DNA from: Dinghuibacter sp964544695
GTDB lineage: Bacteria > Bacteroidota > Bacteroidia > Chitinophagales > Chitinophagaceae
Direction: 5' to 3'
DNA length: 64,000 nucleotides
NCBI GenBank assembly: GCA_964544695.1
Contig: CAZJDB010000081.1
Span: 1-64,000, forward strand
Of this stretch, positions 33,281 through 42,513 are shown piece by piece. The notes beneath the pieces were generated by a model. It saw only the letters and a program-made list of their open reading frames with translations, was not told the origin of the DNA and searched no databases. Positions within the stretch are counted from its first letter, which is position 1. The number at the start of each line of letters is the position of its first letter. A program made the translations under genes and the position numbers.

Positions 33281-33772
33281 ATGCGAATATTGATGGTTTG
33301 CCTCGGGAACATCTGCCGTAGCCCGCTGGCGGAAGGTATCCTTCAGCATCAGGCCTCTGTCGCGGGTCTGGGCATCCAGGTCGATAGCGCCGGAACGGCG
33401 GGGTATCACATCGGGGAACCGCCCCACCCCCTCTCCCGGAAGGTTGCGCGGATGAACGGGATAGACATCAGCGCCCACAAGGGGAGGCAATTCCGTAAAG
33501 AGGACATGGACCACTACGACCGGATTTATGTCATGGACAGTGAGAATTATAACGACGTCCGCCGGGCATCCGGCAATTCTTGGGATCCGTCCAAGGTGGA
33601 ATTGCTCCTGAATGAGCTGTATCCTGGTCAGAACCGCAGCGTTCCGGATCCCTGGTATGGAGAGGAGGATGGCTATCACGCCGTATACGATATGCTGGAC
33701 CAGGCCAGCCGCAAGGTCATCGAAAAATATGCAAATTATGTCCAAACCGTCCCTTCCAAGAGGCACCCGTGA
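33281..33772 (+). CDS. Low-molecular-weight protein-tyrosine phosphatase
   Basis: The 163-residue cytoplasmic enzyme has the active-site P-loop CLGNICRSP at residues 7-15, with nucleophile Cys7 and phosphate-binding Arg13. The general-acid loop VPDPWYGEEDGY is near 118-129. This is the complete signature of the family, which removes phosphate from tyrosine residues or small arginine/tyrosine phosphates. Its end overlaps the hisS start by 35 bp, so the two are cotranscribed. The cellular substrate cannot be told from sequence. Confidence 0.93.
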   Translation: MRILMVCLGNICRSPLAEGILQHQASVAGLGIQVDSAGTAGYHIGEPPHPLSRKVARMNGIDISAHKGRQFRKEDMDHYDRIYVMDSENYNDVRRASGNSWDPSKVELLLNELYPGQNRSVPDPWYGEEDGYHAVYDMLDQASRKVIEKYANYVQTVPSKRHP

Positions 33773-35120
33773 TTTCGGCCCCGACGTGGTCCGAAAACGG
33801 AACTATATCCTGAGCACCATCCGGGAGGTATTTGAATTATATGGATTCCAACCGTTGGAAACTCCCGCCATGGAGAACCTGGAAACCCTGCTGGGGAAAT
33901 ACGGGGAGGAAGGAGACCGGCTCATTTTCAAGATCCTCAACAACGGCCTGGATGACCCGGACAAACGGGAGAAAGCGCGCGAAGACTTCGAGCGGGTACT
34001 GGAAGGTAAAAGCGTCAGGGATATTACCGAAAAGGCCCTCAGGTACGACCTTACCATTCCCTTTGCCCGCTACGTGGCCATGAATTATGGGCAGCTCACT
34101 TTCCCCTTTCGGCGCTACCAGATTCAACCCGTATGGAGGGCGGATAAGCCCCAGAAGGGCCGTTACCGGGAGTTCACGCAATGCGATGTGGACGTCGTCG
34201 GCAGTTATAGTCTGCTGAATGAAGTCGAGCTTGCACATATCTACCATTCCGTCATGACCCGTCTTGGGCTGTATGGTTACGAGCTGAGGGTAAACAACCG
34301 TAAGATACTGTCCGCGCTTGCGGAAATCTGCGGGGGTTCTGAAAAGCTCACCGAAATCACCACTGCCATCGACAAGCTCGATAAGATCGGGATAGAAAAA
34401 GTCACCGCTGAATTGACGGCCCGCGGACTGACCCCCGAACAAATCGGCACGATCTCAAAATACCTCCGGATAGATGGGGACAATACCGAAAAGATACGCC
34501 AGGCAAGGGAACTGATCGGTCATACGGAGGCGGGACGTCAGGGCCTGGAAGAACTCGCTTTCCTGCTGGAACACATGGCCCCGGCCGGAACACCCAATAT
34601 AGGACCCAATGTCTTTGTCGACTTCACCCTGGCCAGGGGCCTGAATTATTACACCGGACTGATCTTCGAGGTAAAAGCGCCCCCCACGGTCCAGATCGGC
34701 AGTATCGGAGGCGGGGGTCGTTATGACGACCTCACGGGTCTGTTCGGAGTGCCGGGTGTCCCGGGCGTGGGGGTCAGCTTCGGGGTGGACAGGATATACG
34801 ATGTTATCGAATCCATGCAAAAGTTCCCTGATACCGTGCATATCGGCACCCAAGTCCTCTTTTTCAACCTGGGCGCCAGGGAGAGCAGGCAAGCCCTGGG
34901 ACTGATGCAGCAACTCAGAGGAATGGGGATCCGATGCGAAATTTACCACGAAGCCTCCAAGTTCGATAAACAGTTCCGGTACGCAGAAAAGAAAAATATC
35001 CCTTTTGTCGTCATTATCGGTACCCAGGAATTGGAACAGGGGACCTGCATCGTCAAAAACCTGGCAACCGGGCAGCAAAGCGACATCAACCAGGAGGCCC
35101 TGGTTAGATACGCCTTCTAG
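33738..35120 (+). CDS. hisS: Histidine--tRNA ligase
   Basis: HisS charges tRNA-His. The 460-residue class II synthetase begins MSKPSLPRGTRDFGP, the typical N-terminus, and has motif 2 FRRYQIQPVWRADKPQKGRYREFTQCDVDVVG, the His-specific RGLNYYTGLIFEV and motif 3 GGGGRYDDLTGLFG...GVGVSFGVDRIY. A C-terminal anticodon domain follows. An ATG three codons upstream (33729) is possible. It overlaps the phosphatase gene by 35 bp in another frame. Its stop forms CTAG with the stop of the convergent DinB-like gene. Confidence 0.95.
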   Translation: MSKPSLPRGTRDFGPDVVRKRNYILSTIREVFELYGFQPLETPAMENLETLLGKYGEEGDRLIFKILNNGLDDPDKREKAREDFERVLEGKSVRDITEKALRYDLTIPFARYVAMNYGQLTFPFRRYQIQPVWRADKPQKGRYREFTQCDVDVVGSYSLLNEVELAHIYHSVMTRLGLYGYELRVNNRKILSALAEICGGSEKLTEITTAIDKLDKIGIEKVTAELTARGLTPEQIGTISKYLRIDGDNTEKIRQARELIGHTEAGRQGLEELAFLLEHMAPAGTPNIGPNVFVDFTLARGLNYYTGLIFEVKAPPTVQIGSIGGGGRYDDLTGLFGVPGVPGVGVSFGVDRIYDVIESMQKFPDTVHIGTQVLFFNLGARESRQALGLMQQLRGMGIRCEIYHEASKFDKQFRYAEKKNIPFVVIIGTQELEQGTCIVKNLATGQQSDINQEALVRYAF

Positions 35121-35608
35121 TCTGTATAAATCTGCCTCAAGTGGTGTTCCAAATGCGCCACATAATCGCAAAACAGCCATCCCAGGCTAGGCAACGACCC
35201 ATCCCGCGTTTCCACGGGCAGTGCCAGTTGTGCCGGTGTCAGGCCTTCGATGACGAAAAAGATCTGGCGGTTCAGGTCCTCCCACAAGGTTACCAGGTGC
35301 CCGGCAGGCAATTCCTGGTATCGGTTTACCACCACCAATTCCACCTGGGGATACGACTGTATGACATAAGGCGATGGCGACAAGGGAGTCCGGGTAAAGC
35401 GGACCAGGTTGTTGATGGCGGAATCCACCAGGTGGCCCAGGATTTCCTGACGCGTCCACTTACCGGTGGCTTTGCGGTCCAGGCGCCGCTCTTCGGTCAT
35501 CCCGTTGAAATAGGCAGGGAATACTGCCATATGTCCTTTCAGGTACCCGAGATATCCGGGCACGTCTTCGGTTTCGGCATAAGCGCCGGTTGGTATAAGT
35601 GTACTCAT
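35117..35608 (-). CDS. DinB-like (DinB/YfiT family) protein
   Basis: The 163-residue soluble protein fits the four-helix DinB/YfiT fold. The pieces are GKWTRQEILGHLVDSAINN (first metal His) and the late HLEHHLRQIY, which together give the three-His metal site. Members are metal-dependent hydrolases or thiol transferases, and many have no known substrate. The frame opens farther upstream inside the thiolase gene, but the ATG at 35608 overlaps the thiolase stop by 4 bp (ATGA), so translation is coupled. The link to fatty-acid metabolism is only positional. Confidence 0.8.
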   Translation of the reverse strand: MSTLIPTGAYAETEDVPGYLGYLKGHMAVFPAYFNGMTEERRLDRKATGKWTRQEILGHLVDSAINNLVRFTRTPLSPSPYVIQSYPQVELVVVNRYQELPAGHLVTLWEDLNRQIFFVIEGLTPAQLALPVETRDGSLPSLGWLFCDYVAHLEHHLRQIYTD

Positions 35609-36801
35609 AATCCTTCGTAAACAACCGCCGCCCCCTGACCCACACCCACGCACATGGTTGCCAGCCCGTGCCTGGCTTTCCTTCTCCTCATCTCGTGTAG
35701 CAATGTCGTGGAAATCCGGGCTCCGCTGCAACCCAGGGGATGGCCGATGGCAATCGCGCCTCCGTTAACATTGACCCGGTCCGGGTTTAGGCCCAGGTCG
35801 TGGATACAGGCCAGGGCCTGGACTGCAAACGCTTCGTTCAATTCGACCAAATCCAAATCGCTCGCGGAAATTCCCGCCCGACCCAACGCCTTTCGCGTGG
35901 CGGGTACCGGTCCAATGCCCATGATGGCCGGGTCGACACCAGCAGATGCCGACGAAACAACGCGTGCGATTGGCGACAGTCCGTATCGCTTTACCGCCGC
36001 TTCGCTGGCCAGCAATAGGGCGGAGGCGCCGTCATTGATCCCGGAGGAATTCCCCGCGGTAACCGATCCATCCTTGGTGAAAGCGGGTTTCAGGGCTCCC
36101 AGTTTCTCAAGAGAGGTGGTCCGGGGAGGCTCATCCGTGGATACGATAACCTGTTCCTGGCGGTTAGGGGTAATGGCAACCGGGATGATTTCGGAGGTCC
36201 ATTTTCCTGCCTTTAACGCTGAGGCATACTTCAGTTGGCTTTCCAGGGCAAACTTATCCTGGGCTTCCCGGGAAATGCCCCAGCGTTCGGCCACATTCTC
36301 CGCGGTTTCGCCCATGTTGTATGGATAGTACAGGTCAGCCAGTTTCTGGTTGATCAGCCTCCAACCGATGGTGGTATCGTAGACTTCGGTCTTTCTGGAC
36401 CAGGCGCCATCGCTCTTGGGCATCACCAGCGGAGCACGGGTCATGCTTTCCACCCCCCCGGCGATATACAGGTCCCCCTCCCCTGAGCGGATCGCCCTTG
36501 AGGCATCCATGATCGCCTGCAAACCCGAGGCGCACAGGCGGTTCACGGTATTCCCGCCTACGCTGACCGGAAGGCCTGCGAGCAGGGCTGCCATCCTGGC
36601 CACATTCCGGTTGTCTTCACCCGCCTGGTTAGCCGCCCCGGCTATGACATCCTCCACAGCCTCCGGGTCTATCCCCGGATTGCGCTCCAGGAGTGCTTTG
36701 ATCATCAAGGCCAGTAAATCGTCGGGTCTGCACGTGCTCAGGATTCCCCCATACCGTCCTATGGGTGTCCTTACCGCGTCGATGATGTAAGCTGTAGGCA
36801 T
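35605..36801 (-). CDS. fadA: Acetyl-CoA acyltransferase (thiolase)
   Basis: Thiolases cleave or form 3-ketoacyl-CoA, usually as the last step of beta-oxidation. The 398-residue product has the nucleophile region NRLCASGLQAIMDASRAI (Cys about 90), the conserved NEAFAVQALACIHDLG, GGAIAIGHPLGCSGAR with the active-site His, and the second Cys in ATMCVGVGQGAAVVYE. The start MPTAYIIDAVRTPIG at 36801 fits the family; 46 upstream codons are antisense to rlmN. It is divergent from rlmN, with 36 bp between them. Confidence 0.92.
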   Translation of the reverse strand: MPTAYIIDAVRTPIGRYGGILSTCRPDDLLALMIKALLERNPGIDPEAVEDVIAGAANQAGEDNRNVARMAALLAGLPVSVGGNTVNRLCASGLQAIMDASRAIRSGEGDLYIAGGVESMTRAPLVMPKSDGAWSRKTEVYDTTIGWRLINQKLADLYYPYNMGETAENVAERWGISREAQDKFALESQLKYASALKAGKWTSEIIPVAITPNRQEQVIVSTDEPPRTTSLEKLGALKPAFTKDGSVTAGNSSGINDGASALLLASEAAVKRYGLSPIARVVSSASAGVDPAIMGIGPVPATRKALGRAGISASDLDLVELNEAFAVQALACIHDLGLNPDRVNVNGGAIAIGHPLGCSGARISTTLLHEMRRRKARHGLATMCVGVGQGAAVVYEGL

Positions 36802-36825
36802 CGCCAAAAATAGGCAGTTTTTGGG

Positions 36826-36833
36826 TACCTTTG
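36826..36833 (+). promoter_or_regulatory. -7 element almost abutting the rlmN start
   Basis: TACCTTTG matches TAnnTTTG perfectly and ends 4 nt before the rlmN ATG at 36838. Only 36 bp separate the rlmN and thiolase start codons, so both promoters must be packed very tightly. Confidence 0.45.
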
Positions 36834-36837
36834 CGGG

Positions 36838-37887
36838 ATGATCGATTCTGTGCAGCAGCCAAATATCCGCCACCTGTCCCTTCAGGAACTCGAGGCGTAT
36901 TTTTCGGAAAAAGGGCAACCCCGCTTTCGTGCGAAACAAGTTTACGAGTGGCTATGGCAAAAAAAAGCTAGGAACTTTGACGATATGACCAACGTGAGCA
37001 AGGAGCTCAGGGCCGGATTGAAGAAGGAATTTTCCCTCCCGGCGCTCACCTTGGATGCCTCCCAGTTCAGCAGTGACGGCACCGTCAAAAACCGCTTCCG
37101 GACGGTGGACGGTCACCTCGTCGAGGGCGTCCTCATCCCCACCGAAGAGCGGCAAACCGCGTGTGTCAGCTCTCAGATAGGATGCTCCCTGAGTTGCAAA
37201 TTTTGCGCGACCGGCTACATGGGCCGCAAGCGAAACCTTGAATTCGATGAAATTTACGATGAGGTGGTCATGCTCAATCAGCAGGCAGAGGAGACTTACG
37301 GAAAAAAGCTGACGAATATCGTATTCATGGGTATGGGCGAGCCCCTGCTCAATTACAACAACGTCCTGACGGCCATCGAAAGAATAGGCGCGCAATATGG
37401 GATGGGCATGAGCCACCGCCGGATCACGGTTTCCACGGCGGGCGTGGCCAAAATGATCCGGCAATTGGGCGACGACCAGGTGCGCTTCAAACTGGCCCTG
37501 TCCCTCCACGCGGCCAATGACAAGAAGCGCAGCGAGATCATGCCCATCAATGATTCCAACAAACTCAAGTCGTTGGTAGAGGCCCTGAATTATTTCTACA
37601 AACAGACGGGCAGCGAAATCACCTTTGAATATATCCTGTTCGATAAATTCAACGACTCCCTCGAGGATGCCGAGGAATTGATCAAGATATACCGGCAGGT
37701 GCCCGTGGACCTCGTGAACATTATTGAATATAATCCCATCGACGCTGCGCGCTTTTCCAAGCCCTCCGAAGAAAATATCCAGCGCTTCATGGACTTCCTC
37801 ACAAAGAACAGGGTCAATGCCCGTCTGCGTCGCAGCCGGGGAAAAGATATAGACGCCGCCTGCGGGCAGTTAGCCAATAAGGGATGA
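36838..37887 (+). CDS. rlmN: 23S rRNA (adenine(2503)-C(2))-methyltransferase RlmN
   Basis: RlmN is a radical-SAM enzyme that methylates A2503 of 23S rRNA and A37 of some tRNAs. The 349-residue product has the radical-SAM cluster Cys residues at 116, 120 and 123 (GCSLSCKFCATG), the MGMGEPLLNY motif, VSTAGV and the C-terminal catalytic Cys in DIDAACGQL. It heads a tight operon: its stop overlaps the next start as ATGA, followed by two pseudouridine synthases. Confidence 0.96.
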   Translation: MIDSVQQPNIRHLSLQELEAYFSEKGQPRFRAKQVYEWLWQKKARNFDDMTNVSKELRAGLKKEFSLPALTLDASQFSSDGTVKNRFRTVDGHLVEGVLIPTEERQTACVSSQIGCSLSCKFCATGYMGRKRNLEFDEIYDEVVMLNQQAEETYGKKLTNIVFMGMGEPLLNYNNVLTAIERIGAQYGMGMSHRRITVSTAGVAKMIRQLGDDQVRFKLALSLHAANDKKRSEIMPINDSNKLKSLVEALNYFYKQTGSEITFEYILFDKFNDSLEDAEELIKIYRQVPVDLVNIIEYNPIDAARFSKPSEENIQRFMDFLTKNRVNARLRRSRGKDIDAACGQLANKG

Positions 37888-38927
37888 TTATGCCAAAGAA
37901 CCAGTTCGACAAATTCATCAAGTCAAAAAGCAACGCCGCCAAAAAGGAAGAATTCCGCCAGGCCAAAAGGACCATCAAAAAGGAAATCGCCGAAGGCATG
38001 GCCAGGACCAGGGCGCGCAAAGCCGCCGAGGCAGCCGCGAAGAAAGCCGCCCGTGACGCGCCGCGGCCCGAGGGACTGGCAAAGGGCGCCCCGGTTCGCG
38101 CAAAGGCCGCCCCCGCAACCGCAGCCCCCGCGCAAGCAAAGCCCGCAACCGGCACAACCGTGAAACCCGGCAAACCCGGCGCCCCCCAAATGCCCCTCAA
38201 CAAATTTCTGTCCCACTCGGGCGTCTCCTCCCGCAGGGAAGCGGCGGAAATCATCAAGGAAGGCCAGGTAAAAGTGAACGGGCAGGTCGTCATAGAGCCG
38301 GGATTCAAAGTCTCCGAAGCTGACGACGTACGCTTGAATGGGAAAAAGCTGAAGCCTACGGGCGAACTCGTCTACCTCCTCCTCAACAAGCCCAAGGATT
38401 ACATCACGACCAGCAGCGACCCCGAAGGAAGGAAAACCGTCCTGGACCTCGTCCGGAAGGCAACTACGGAACGCATCTTCCCCATAGGTCGCCTGGACCG
38501 AAACACGACGGGGGTCCTGCTCCTGACCAACGATGGGGAACTGGCCCAAAAGCTATCCCACCCCTCCTACGAAATCAAAAAAATCTACGAGGTCAGGCTG
38601 GACGAAGAACTGACCAAAAAGGATTTCGAAACCATACAGGGCGGGGTTACCCTGGAAGACGGCAACATTAAGCCGGACGCCCTGGCCTATGCGGATTCAA
38701 AAGATAAGAGCGTCATCGGCATCGAGATTCACAGTGGGAAAAACCGCATCGTCCGCCGGATTTTCGAACACCTGGGTTACAGCGTGCAAAACCTGGACCG
38801 CGTCATGTACGCGGGTTTGACCAAAAAGAATGTGGATCGGGGCCGCTGGCGTTTCCTGAGTGAAAAGGAGGTCCGGGTGCTTAAATACCTCAACACCTCC
38901 TTTACCAGGAAAAAACCCAAGGCCTAG
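37884..38927 (+). CDS. RluB/RsuA-family rRNA pseudouridine synthase with basic N-terminal extension
   Basis: The 347-residue product has an S4 RNA-binding domain (PLNKFLSHSGVSSRREAAEII, about 106-150) followed by a pseudouridine synthase domain with the catalytic motif IGRLDRNTTGVLLLTNDG (Asp nucleophile) and KIYEVRLD. Such enzymes modify ribosomal RNA, for example 23S U2605. The first about 105 residues are low complexity, rich in Lys, Ala, Arg and Pro. They are not part of the fold and probably add RNA affinity. It overlaps rlmN by 4 bp and the next synthase by 1 bp. Confidence 0.92.
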   Translation: MIMPKNQFDKFIKSKSNAAKKEEFRQAKRTIKKEIAEGMARTRARKAAEAAAKKAARDAPRPEGLAKGAPVRAKAAPATAAPAQAKPATGTTVKPGKPGAPQMPLNKFLSHSGVSSRREAAEIIKEGQVKVNGQVVIEPGFKVSEADDVRLNGKKLKPTGELVYLLLNKPKDYITTSSDPEGRKTVLDLVRKATTERIFPIGRLDRNTTGVLLLTNDGELAQKLSHPSYEIKKIYEVRLDEELTKKDFETIQGGVTLEDGNIKPDALAYADSKDKSVIGIEIHSGKNRIVRRIFEHLGYSVQNLDRVMYAGLTKKNVDRGRWRFLSEKEVRVLKYLNTSFTRKKPKA

Positions 38928-39643
38928 TGCAAATAGACATCCTGGCGGAAACCCCTCACTTCGTTGCAGTCAACAAGCCTTCGGGTATGCTGAGCATCCC
39001 GGACCGTGAAAAAGCCGAACCCTCGCTGAAACAATGGCTGGACCAGCGATTTGGAAAGGTCTTCACCGTGCATCGCCTCGACAGGGACACCAGCGGCGTC
39101 ATCATTTTTGCAAAGGACGCACCCATGCACCAATATTTATCCGGACTTTTCGAGGGCCGGGAGGTGAAAAAATATTACCTGGGGATCATCCATGGAGAAC
39201 CCAATGCACCTAACGGAGACCTGGATGGGCCGATCCTGGAAAATCCCGCCCGCAGGGGCAGTATGATGGTGCACGCCAAGGGCAAACCCAGCCTCACAAC
39301 ATATACTGTCCTGGAATCTTTTGGTCTCTATTCTTTGGTGCAGTTCCAAATCCATACCGGCCGCACGCATCAGATCCGGGTGCACAGCGCGGATATGGGG
39401 CACCCTGTTGCCGTGGATCCCTTATATGGGGCCGGGGAATCGGTACTCCTGTCGTCATTTAAACGAAATTTCAAATTGTCTAAAAATGTAGAGGAAGAAC
39501 GGGCCATCCTGGGAAGGCTTGCCCTTCACGCCTGGAAGCTAAGCCTCACCGATCCCGACGGACAGGCCTGGGAGATAGAGGCGCCCTTGCCCAAGGATAT
39601 GAGCGCCCTGTTGCAACAACTCCGTAAGTGGCGGAAACCCTAA
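38927..39643 (+). CDS. RluA-family pseudouridine synthase
   Basis: The 238-residue enzyme has the RluA-type catalytic motif VHRLDRDTSGVIIFAKD (about 45-61) and the family motif HTGRTHQIRVH (about 143-153), with no S4 domain. It starts at a GTG whose G is the last base of the preceding stop (TAGTG), giving translational coupling. The target could be a position in 23S rRNA or tRNA; the sequence does not say which. Its stop forms CTAA with the convergent cysN stop. Confidence 0.9.
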   Translation: MQIDILAETPHFVAVNKPSGMLSIPDREKAEPSLKQWLDQRFGKVFTVHRLDRDTSGVIIFAKDAPMHQYLSGLFEGREVKKYYLGIIHGEPNAPNGDLDGPILENPARRGSMMVHAKGKPSLTTYTVLESFGLYSLVQFQIHTGRTHQIRVHSADMGHPVAVDPLYGAGESVLLSSFKRNFKLSKNVEEERAILGRLALHAWKLSLTDPDGQAWEIEAPLPKDMSALLQQLRKWRKP

Positions 39644-40896
39644 ACGGCTTCAACGAACCCCACGCCCACCGTATTGTTGGTAAATTCATCGATCAGGACA
39701 AAGGCGCCCCCCGGCGGGTTATCCGCGTACCGGTCCAGGAACAGGGGTTTGGCCGACTTCAGTTGTATGGTCCCGATATCGTTTAGCTGAAAAGTCTTCT
39801 TACCGGCCGCGGGGAGGAAGGTATGTATGTCCAGGACCTCTACAGTCTCGATGACTTTTACCTTTACGACCTGGACGCCATGCTGGAGGAGGAATGTCTT
39901 TCCTTCGGGCATGGGCTGTTCATCCATCCATGCGATCCGGGCCCGGAAAACGCTAGTCTGGGGATAAGGGACCTCCTCTTTTTTTACCAGCATATTGCCC
40001 CTGCTGACGTCCACGTCTTCGTTCAGCGTAAGGGTGATACTTTCTCCTGCCTCAGCCTCGACAACCCGTCGGTCGCCCTTGAATATCGAATGGACCGTTG
40101 CCGTTTTTCCAGAAGGCAGGACGGCCAGGGTATCCCCCTGGCGTAACTGGCCGCTTCCAATCCTGCCCGCATAACCCCGGAAATCGTGGAAGGCATCCTG
40201 GTGGGGGCGGATGACATACTGAACCGAAAATCGGAAAGGCAATTCGCGAAGGCCCTGACCAGGGTGCAGGGATTCCAGCAAATCCAGCAGGGCCGGACCC
40301 TTGTACCAGGGCATGCGGTCGGAGGAAATAACGACGTTGTCTCCGTCTTTTGCTGCAACAGGGATGAACTGCAAAATCGTCCGGTCCAGTCCCAGGTGGC
40401 GTGCGATTTCCTCGACCTCGAGGCGGATTTGCCGGAAGGCCAGGGGATCGAAATCGACCAGGTCCATTTTATTGACGCACACGATGACGCTGGGTATCCT
40501 TAGCAGGGAGGCGATATAGAGATGACGGCGCGTTTGTTCAACTACCCCGTTCCGGGCATCGATCAGCACGATGGATACGGCCGCGGTCGAGGCGCCGGTA
40601 ATCATATTCCGGGTATATTCCACGTGCCCGGGCGTATCGGCTATGATGTATTTCCGGGTGAGGGTGGAAAAGTAAATATGGGCCACATCTATGGTGATCC
40701 CTTGTTCCCTTTCCGCAATGAGGCCGTCTGTCAGCAGGGAAAGGTCCGTAAAATCAAGTCCCTTTCGCTTGCTGGCGTGTTCCACGGCCTCCAGACGATC
40801 CGTGGCAATCGACCGCGTATCATACAAGAGGCGCCCGATCAGGGTACTCTTTCCATCATCGACGCTTCCCGCGGTAGCAATTCTCAAAACTTCCAT
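39640..40896 (-). CDS. cysN: Sulfate adenylyltransferase subunit 1
   Basis: CysN is the GTPase subunit that drives formation of adenylyl sulfate by CysD. The 418-residue product has the P-loop AGSVDDGKST (about 9-18), switch motif DTPGHVEYTRNM, NKMDLVDF and an EF-Tu-like domain 2/3 region. It is not fused to APS kinase (CysC), and its length matches stand-alone CysN. It is the last gene of the prx-cysH-cysD-cysN group, 9 bp after cysD. Confidence 0.95.
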   Translation of the reverse strand: MEVLRIATAGSVDDGKSTLIGRLLYDTRSIATDRLEAVEHASKRKGLDFTDLSLLTDGLIAEREQGITIDVAHIYFSTLTRKYIIADTPGHVEYTRNMITGASTAAVSIVLIDARNGVVEQTRRHLYIASLLRIPSVIVCVNKMDLVDFDPLAFRQIRLEVEEIARHLGLDRTILQFIPVAAKDGDNVVISSDRMPWYKGPALLDLLESLHPGQGLRELPFRFSVQYVIRPHQDAFHDFRGYAGRIGSGQLRQGDTLAVLPSGKTATVHSIFKGDRRVVEAEAGESITLTLNEDVDVSRGNMLVKKEEVPYPQTSVFRARIAWMDEQPMPEGKTFLLQHGVQVVKVKVIETVEVLDIHTFLPAAGKKTFQLNDIGTIQLKSAKPLFLDRYADNPPGGAFVLIDEFTNNTVGVGFVEAV

Positions 40897-40905
40897 GTAC
40901 CAGAT

Positions 40906-41799
40906 TTAAAAGTATCCAACCTGTTTCCTTTTCTCCATGGCTGCCTCGGAACGTTTATCGTCCATGCGGGCGCCACGCTCGGAAATGGTCGCTTCCCGGA
41001 TTTCTGAAATGATATCGTCGAGGTTATCGGCTTGGGAGAGTACCGCGGCGGTACAGGTCATGTCGCCCACCGTCCGGAAGCGGACCGTCGCTTCGAAAGG
41101 GATCTCATCAAGGCCGACCTGCAGGAATTCCGACCAGGGCCAGTAAAACCCATCCCTTTTGATGATGGGCCTCCGGTGGGAAAAATACAAGCTGGGCAGG
41201 TCGATCTCTTCTTCCTTTATGTAATTCCATACATCCAACTCCGTCCAATTGGAAATGGGGAACACGCGTACATTCTCTCCGATATGGATGCGGCCATTGA
41301 GCATATCGAACAATTCGGGCCGCTGTTGCTTGGCATTCCAACCCCCGAAATCATCCCGAACCGAGAATATGCGTTCTTTAGCCCTGGCCTTTTCTTCATC
41401 CCTGCGGGCTCCCCCGATACAGGCGTCGAATTTGAATTCCGAAATGGCATCCAGGAGCGTTACGGTCTGAAGGATATTCCGGCTCGCGAACCTTCCGGTT
41501 TCCTCCTTTGCTTTGCCCTGATCGATGGAATCCTGGACGTAACGCACCAGGAGCCGGGCCCCCGTCCGCTCCACCAGCTCGTCCCGGAACTGGAGGGTTT
41601 CGGGAAAGTTGTGTCCCGTATCCACATGCAGCAGGGGAAAGGGGATGGCCGCGGGGAAGAAGGCTTTTTTCGCCAGGTGCACCAAAGTGATGGAATCCTT
41701 ACCACCGGAAAACAACAAGGCGGGGCGTTCAAATTGTGCCGCCACTTCTCTGAGTATGTAGATCGCCTCGTCCTCGAGGGCTCTTGGGAAAGTGCTCAT
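40906..41799 (-). CDS. cysD: Sulfate adenylyltransferase subunit 2
   Basis: CysD catalyses ATP + sulfate to adenylyl sulfate. The 297-residue product has the PP-loop SGGKDSITLVHLA (about 30-42), DTGHNFPETLQFRD, the specific GGARRDEEKARAKERI and the C-terminus ERGARMDDKRSEAAMEKRKQVGYF. It sits between cysH and cysN, with 12 and 9 bp gaps, consistent with a CysDN complex in assimilatory sulfate reduction. Confidence 0.96.
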   Translation of the reverse strand: MSTFPRALEDEAIYILREVAAQFERPALLFSGGKDSITLVHLAKKAFFPAAIPFPLLHVDTGHNFPETLQFRDELVERTGARLLVRYVQDSIDQGKAKEETGRFASRNILQTVTLLDAISEFKFDACIGGARRDEEKARAKERIFSVRDDFGGWNAKQQRPELFDMLNGRIHIGENVRVFPISNWTELDVWNYIKEEEIDLPSLYFSHRRPIIKRDGFYWPWSEFLQVGLDEIPFEATVRFRTVGDMTCTAAVLSQADNLDDIISEIREATISERGARMDDKRSEAAMEKRKQVGYF

Positions 41800-41811
41800 A
41801 ATCCTTCGCTT

Positions 41812-42510
41812 TTACCTGATTCCATGTAATCCGCATTCCTTCTGGGATGTCTCCCACCACCAGCGGCCCGCCCTGGGATCTTCACCGGGCCCGGTCGCAC
41901 GGGTACAAGGAGCGCAGCCGATGCTGACAAACCCCTTGTCGTGTAAAGTGTTGTAGGGAACATGATGCCTGTCGATATAAGACAGGACCTCCTCAAGGCT
42001 CCAAAGCAGCAAAGGGTTCAATTTATATAAATGCTTTTCGGTATCCCATTCGGCCACGGTCATTTTACCCCGGTTTACGGATTGATCCGCGCGGATTCCC
42101 GATACCCATACCTTGGCTCCTTCCAGGGCCCGATTCAGGGGGTGAACCTTACGGACCGCGCAGCAAGCCTTACGGTTCTCCACGGACTCGTAGAATCCAT
42201 TGATGCCCCTGGTCCGCACCAGGGCTTCGACTTCCCCGGCATCCGGGTAGTATACATCCACGGGGATTCGGTAACGTGCACCCACCTTGTCCAACAATTC
42301 ATACGTTTCATTGAACAAACGTCCCGTGTCCAGGGTGAAAATTTGTATATCCAACCTATCCCTGGCGATCATATCGGTCAGCACCTGGTCTTCCTGGCCC
42401 AGGGAGGAGGAGAACTTCACAGCACCGGGGAAAAGGCCGGACACATAAGACAATAACTCCTGTGGAGTATGCGCCGCGGCATAAGCGTTTATATCGTTCA
42501 ACAGGTCCAC
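41812..42510 (-). CDS. cysH: Adenylyl-sulfate (APS) reductase, thioredoxin-dependent
   Basis: The enzyme reduces activated sulfate to sulfite. The 232-residue product has a PP-loop variant FSSSLGQEDQVLTD and the Cys pairs CC at 116-117 and CAPC at 199-202 that bind a 4Fe-4S cluster. That marks it as the APS-type rather than the PAPS-type enzyme, which fits the absence of cysC here. The catalytic Cys is in KECGLH (C226). The start is a GTG at 42510, 3 nt after the peroxiredoxin stop, so the genes are coupled. Confidence 0.93.
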   Translation of the reverse strand: MDLLNDINAYAAAHTPQELLSYVSGLFPGAVKFSSSLGQEDQVLTDMIARDRLDIQIFTLDTGRLFNETYELLDKVGARYRIPVDVYYPDAGEVEALVRTRGINGFYESVENRKACCAVRKVHPLNRALEGAKVWVSGIRADQSVNRGKMTVAEWDTEKHLYKLNPLLLWSLEEVLSYIDRHHVPYNTLHDKGFVSIGCAPCTRATGPGEDPRAGRWWWETSQKECGLHGIR

Positions 42511-42513
42511 GGA

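Noticed and set aside
33170..33766. Upstream extension of the small membrane protein to a 276-residue frame
   Set aside because: It is antisense to the phosphatase gene; the ATG at 33169 gives a coherent two-helix protein.
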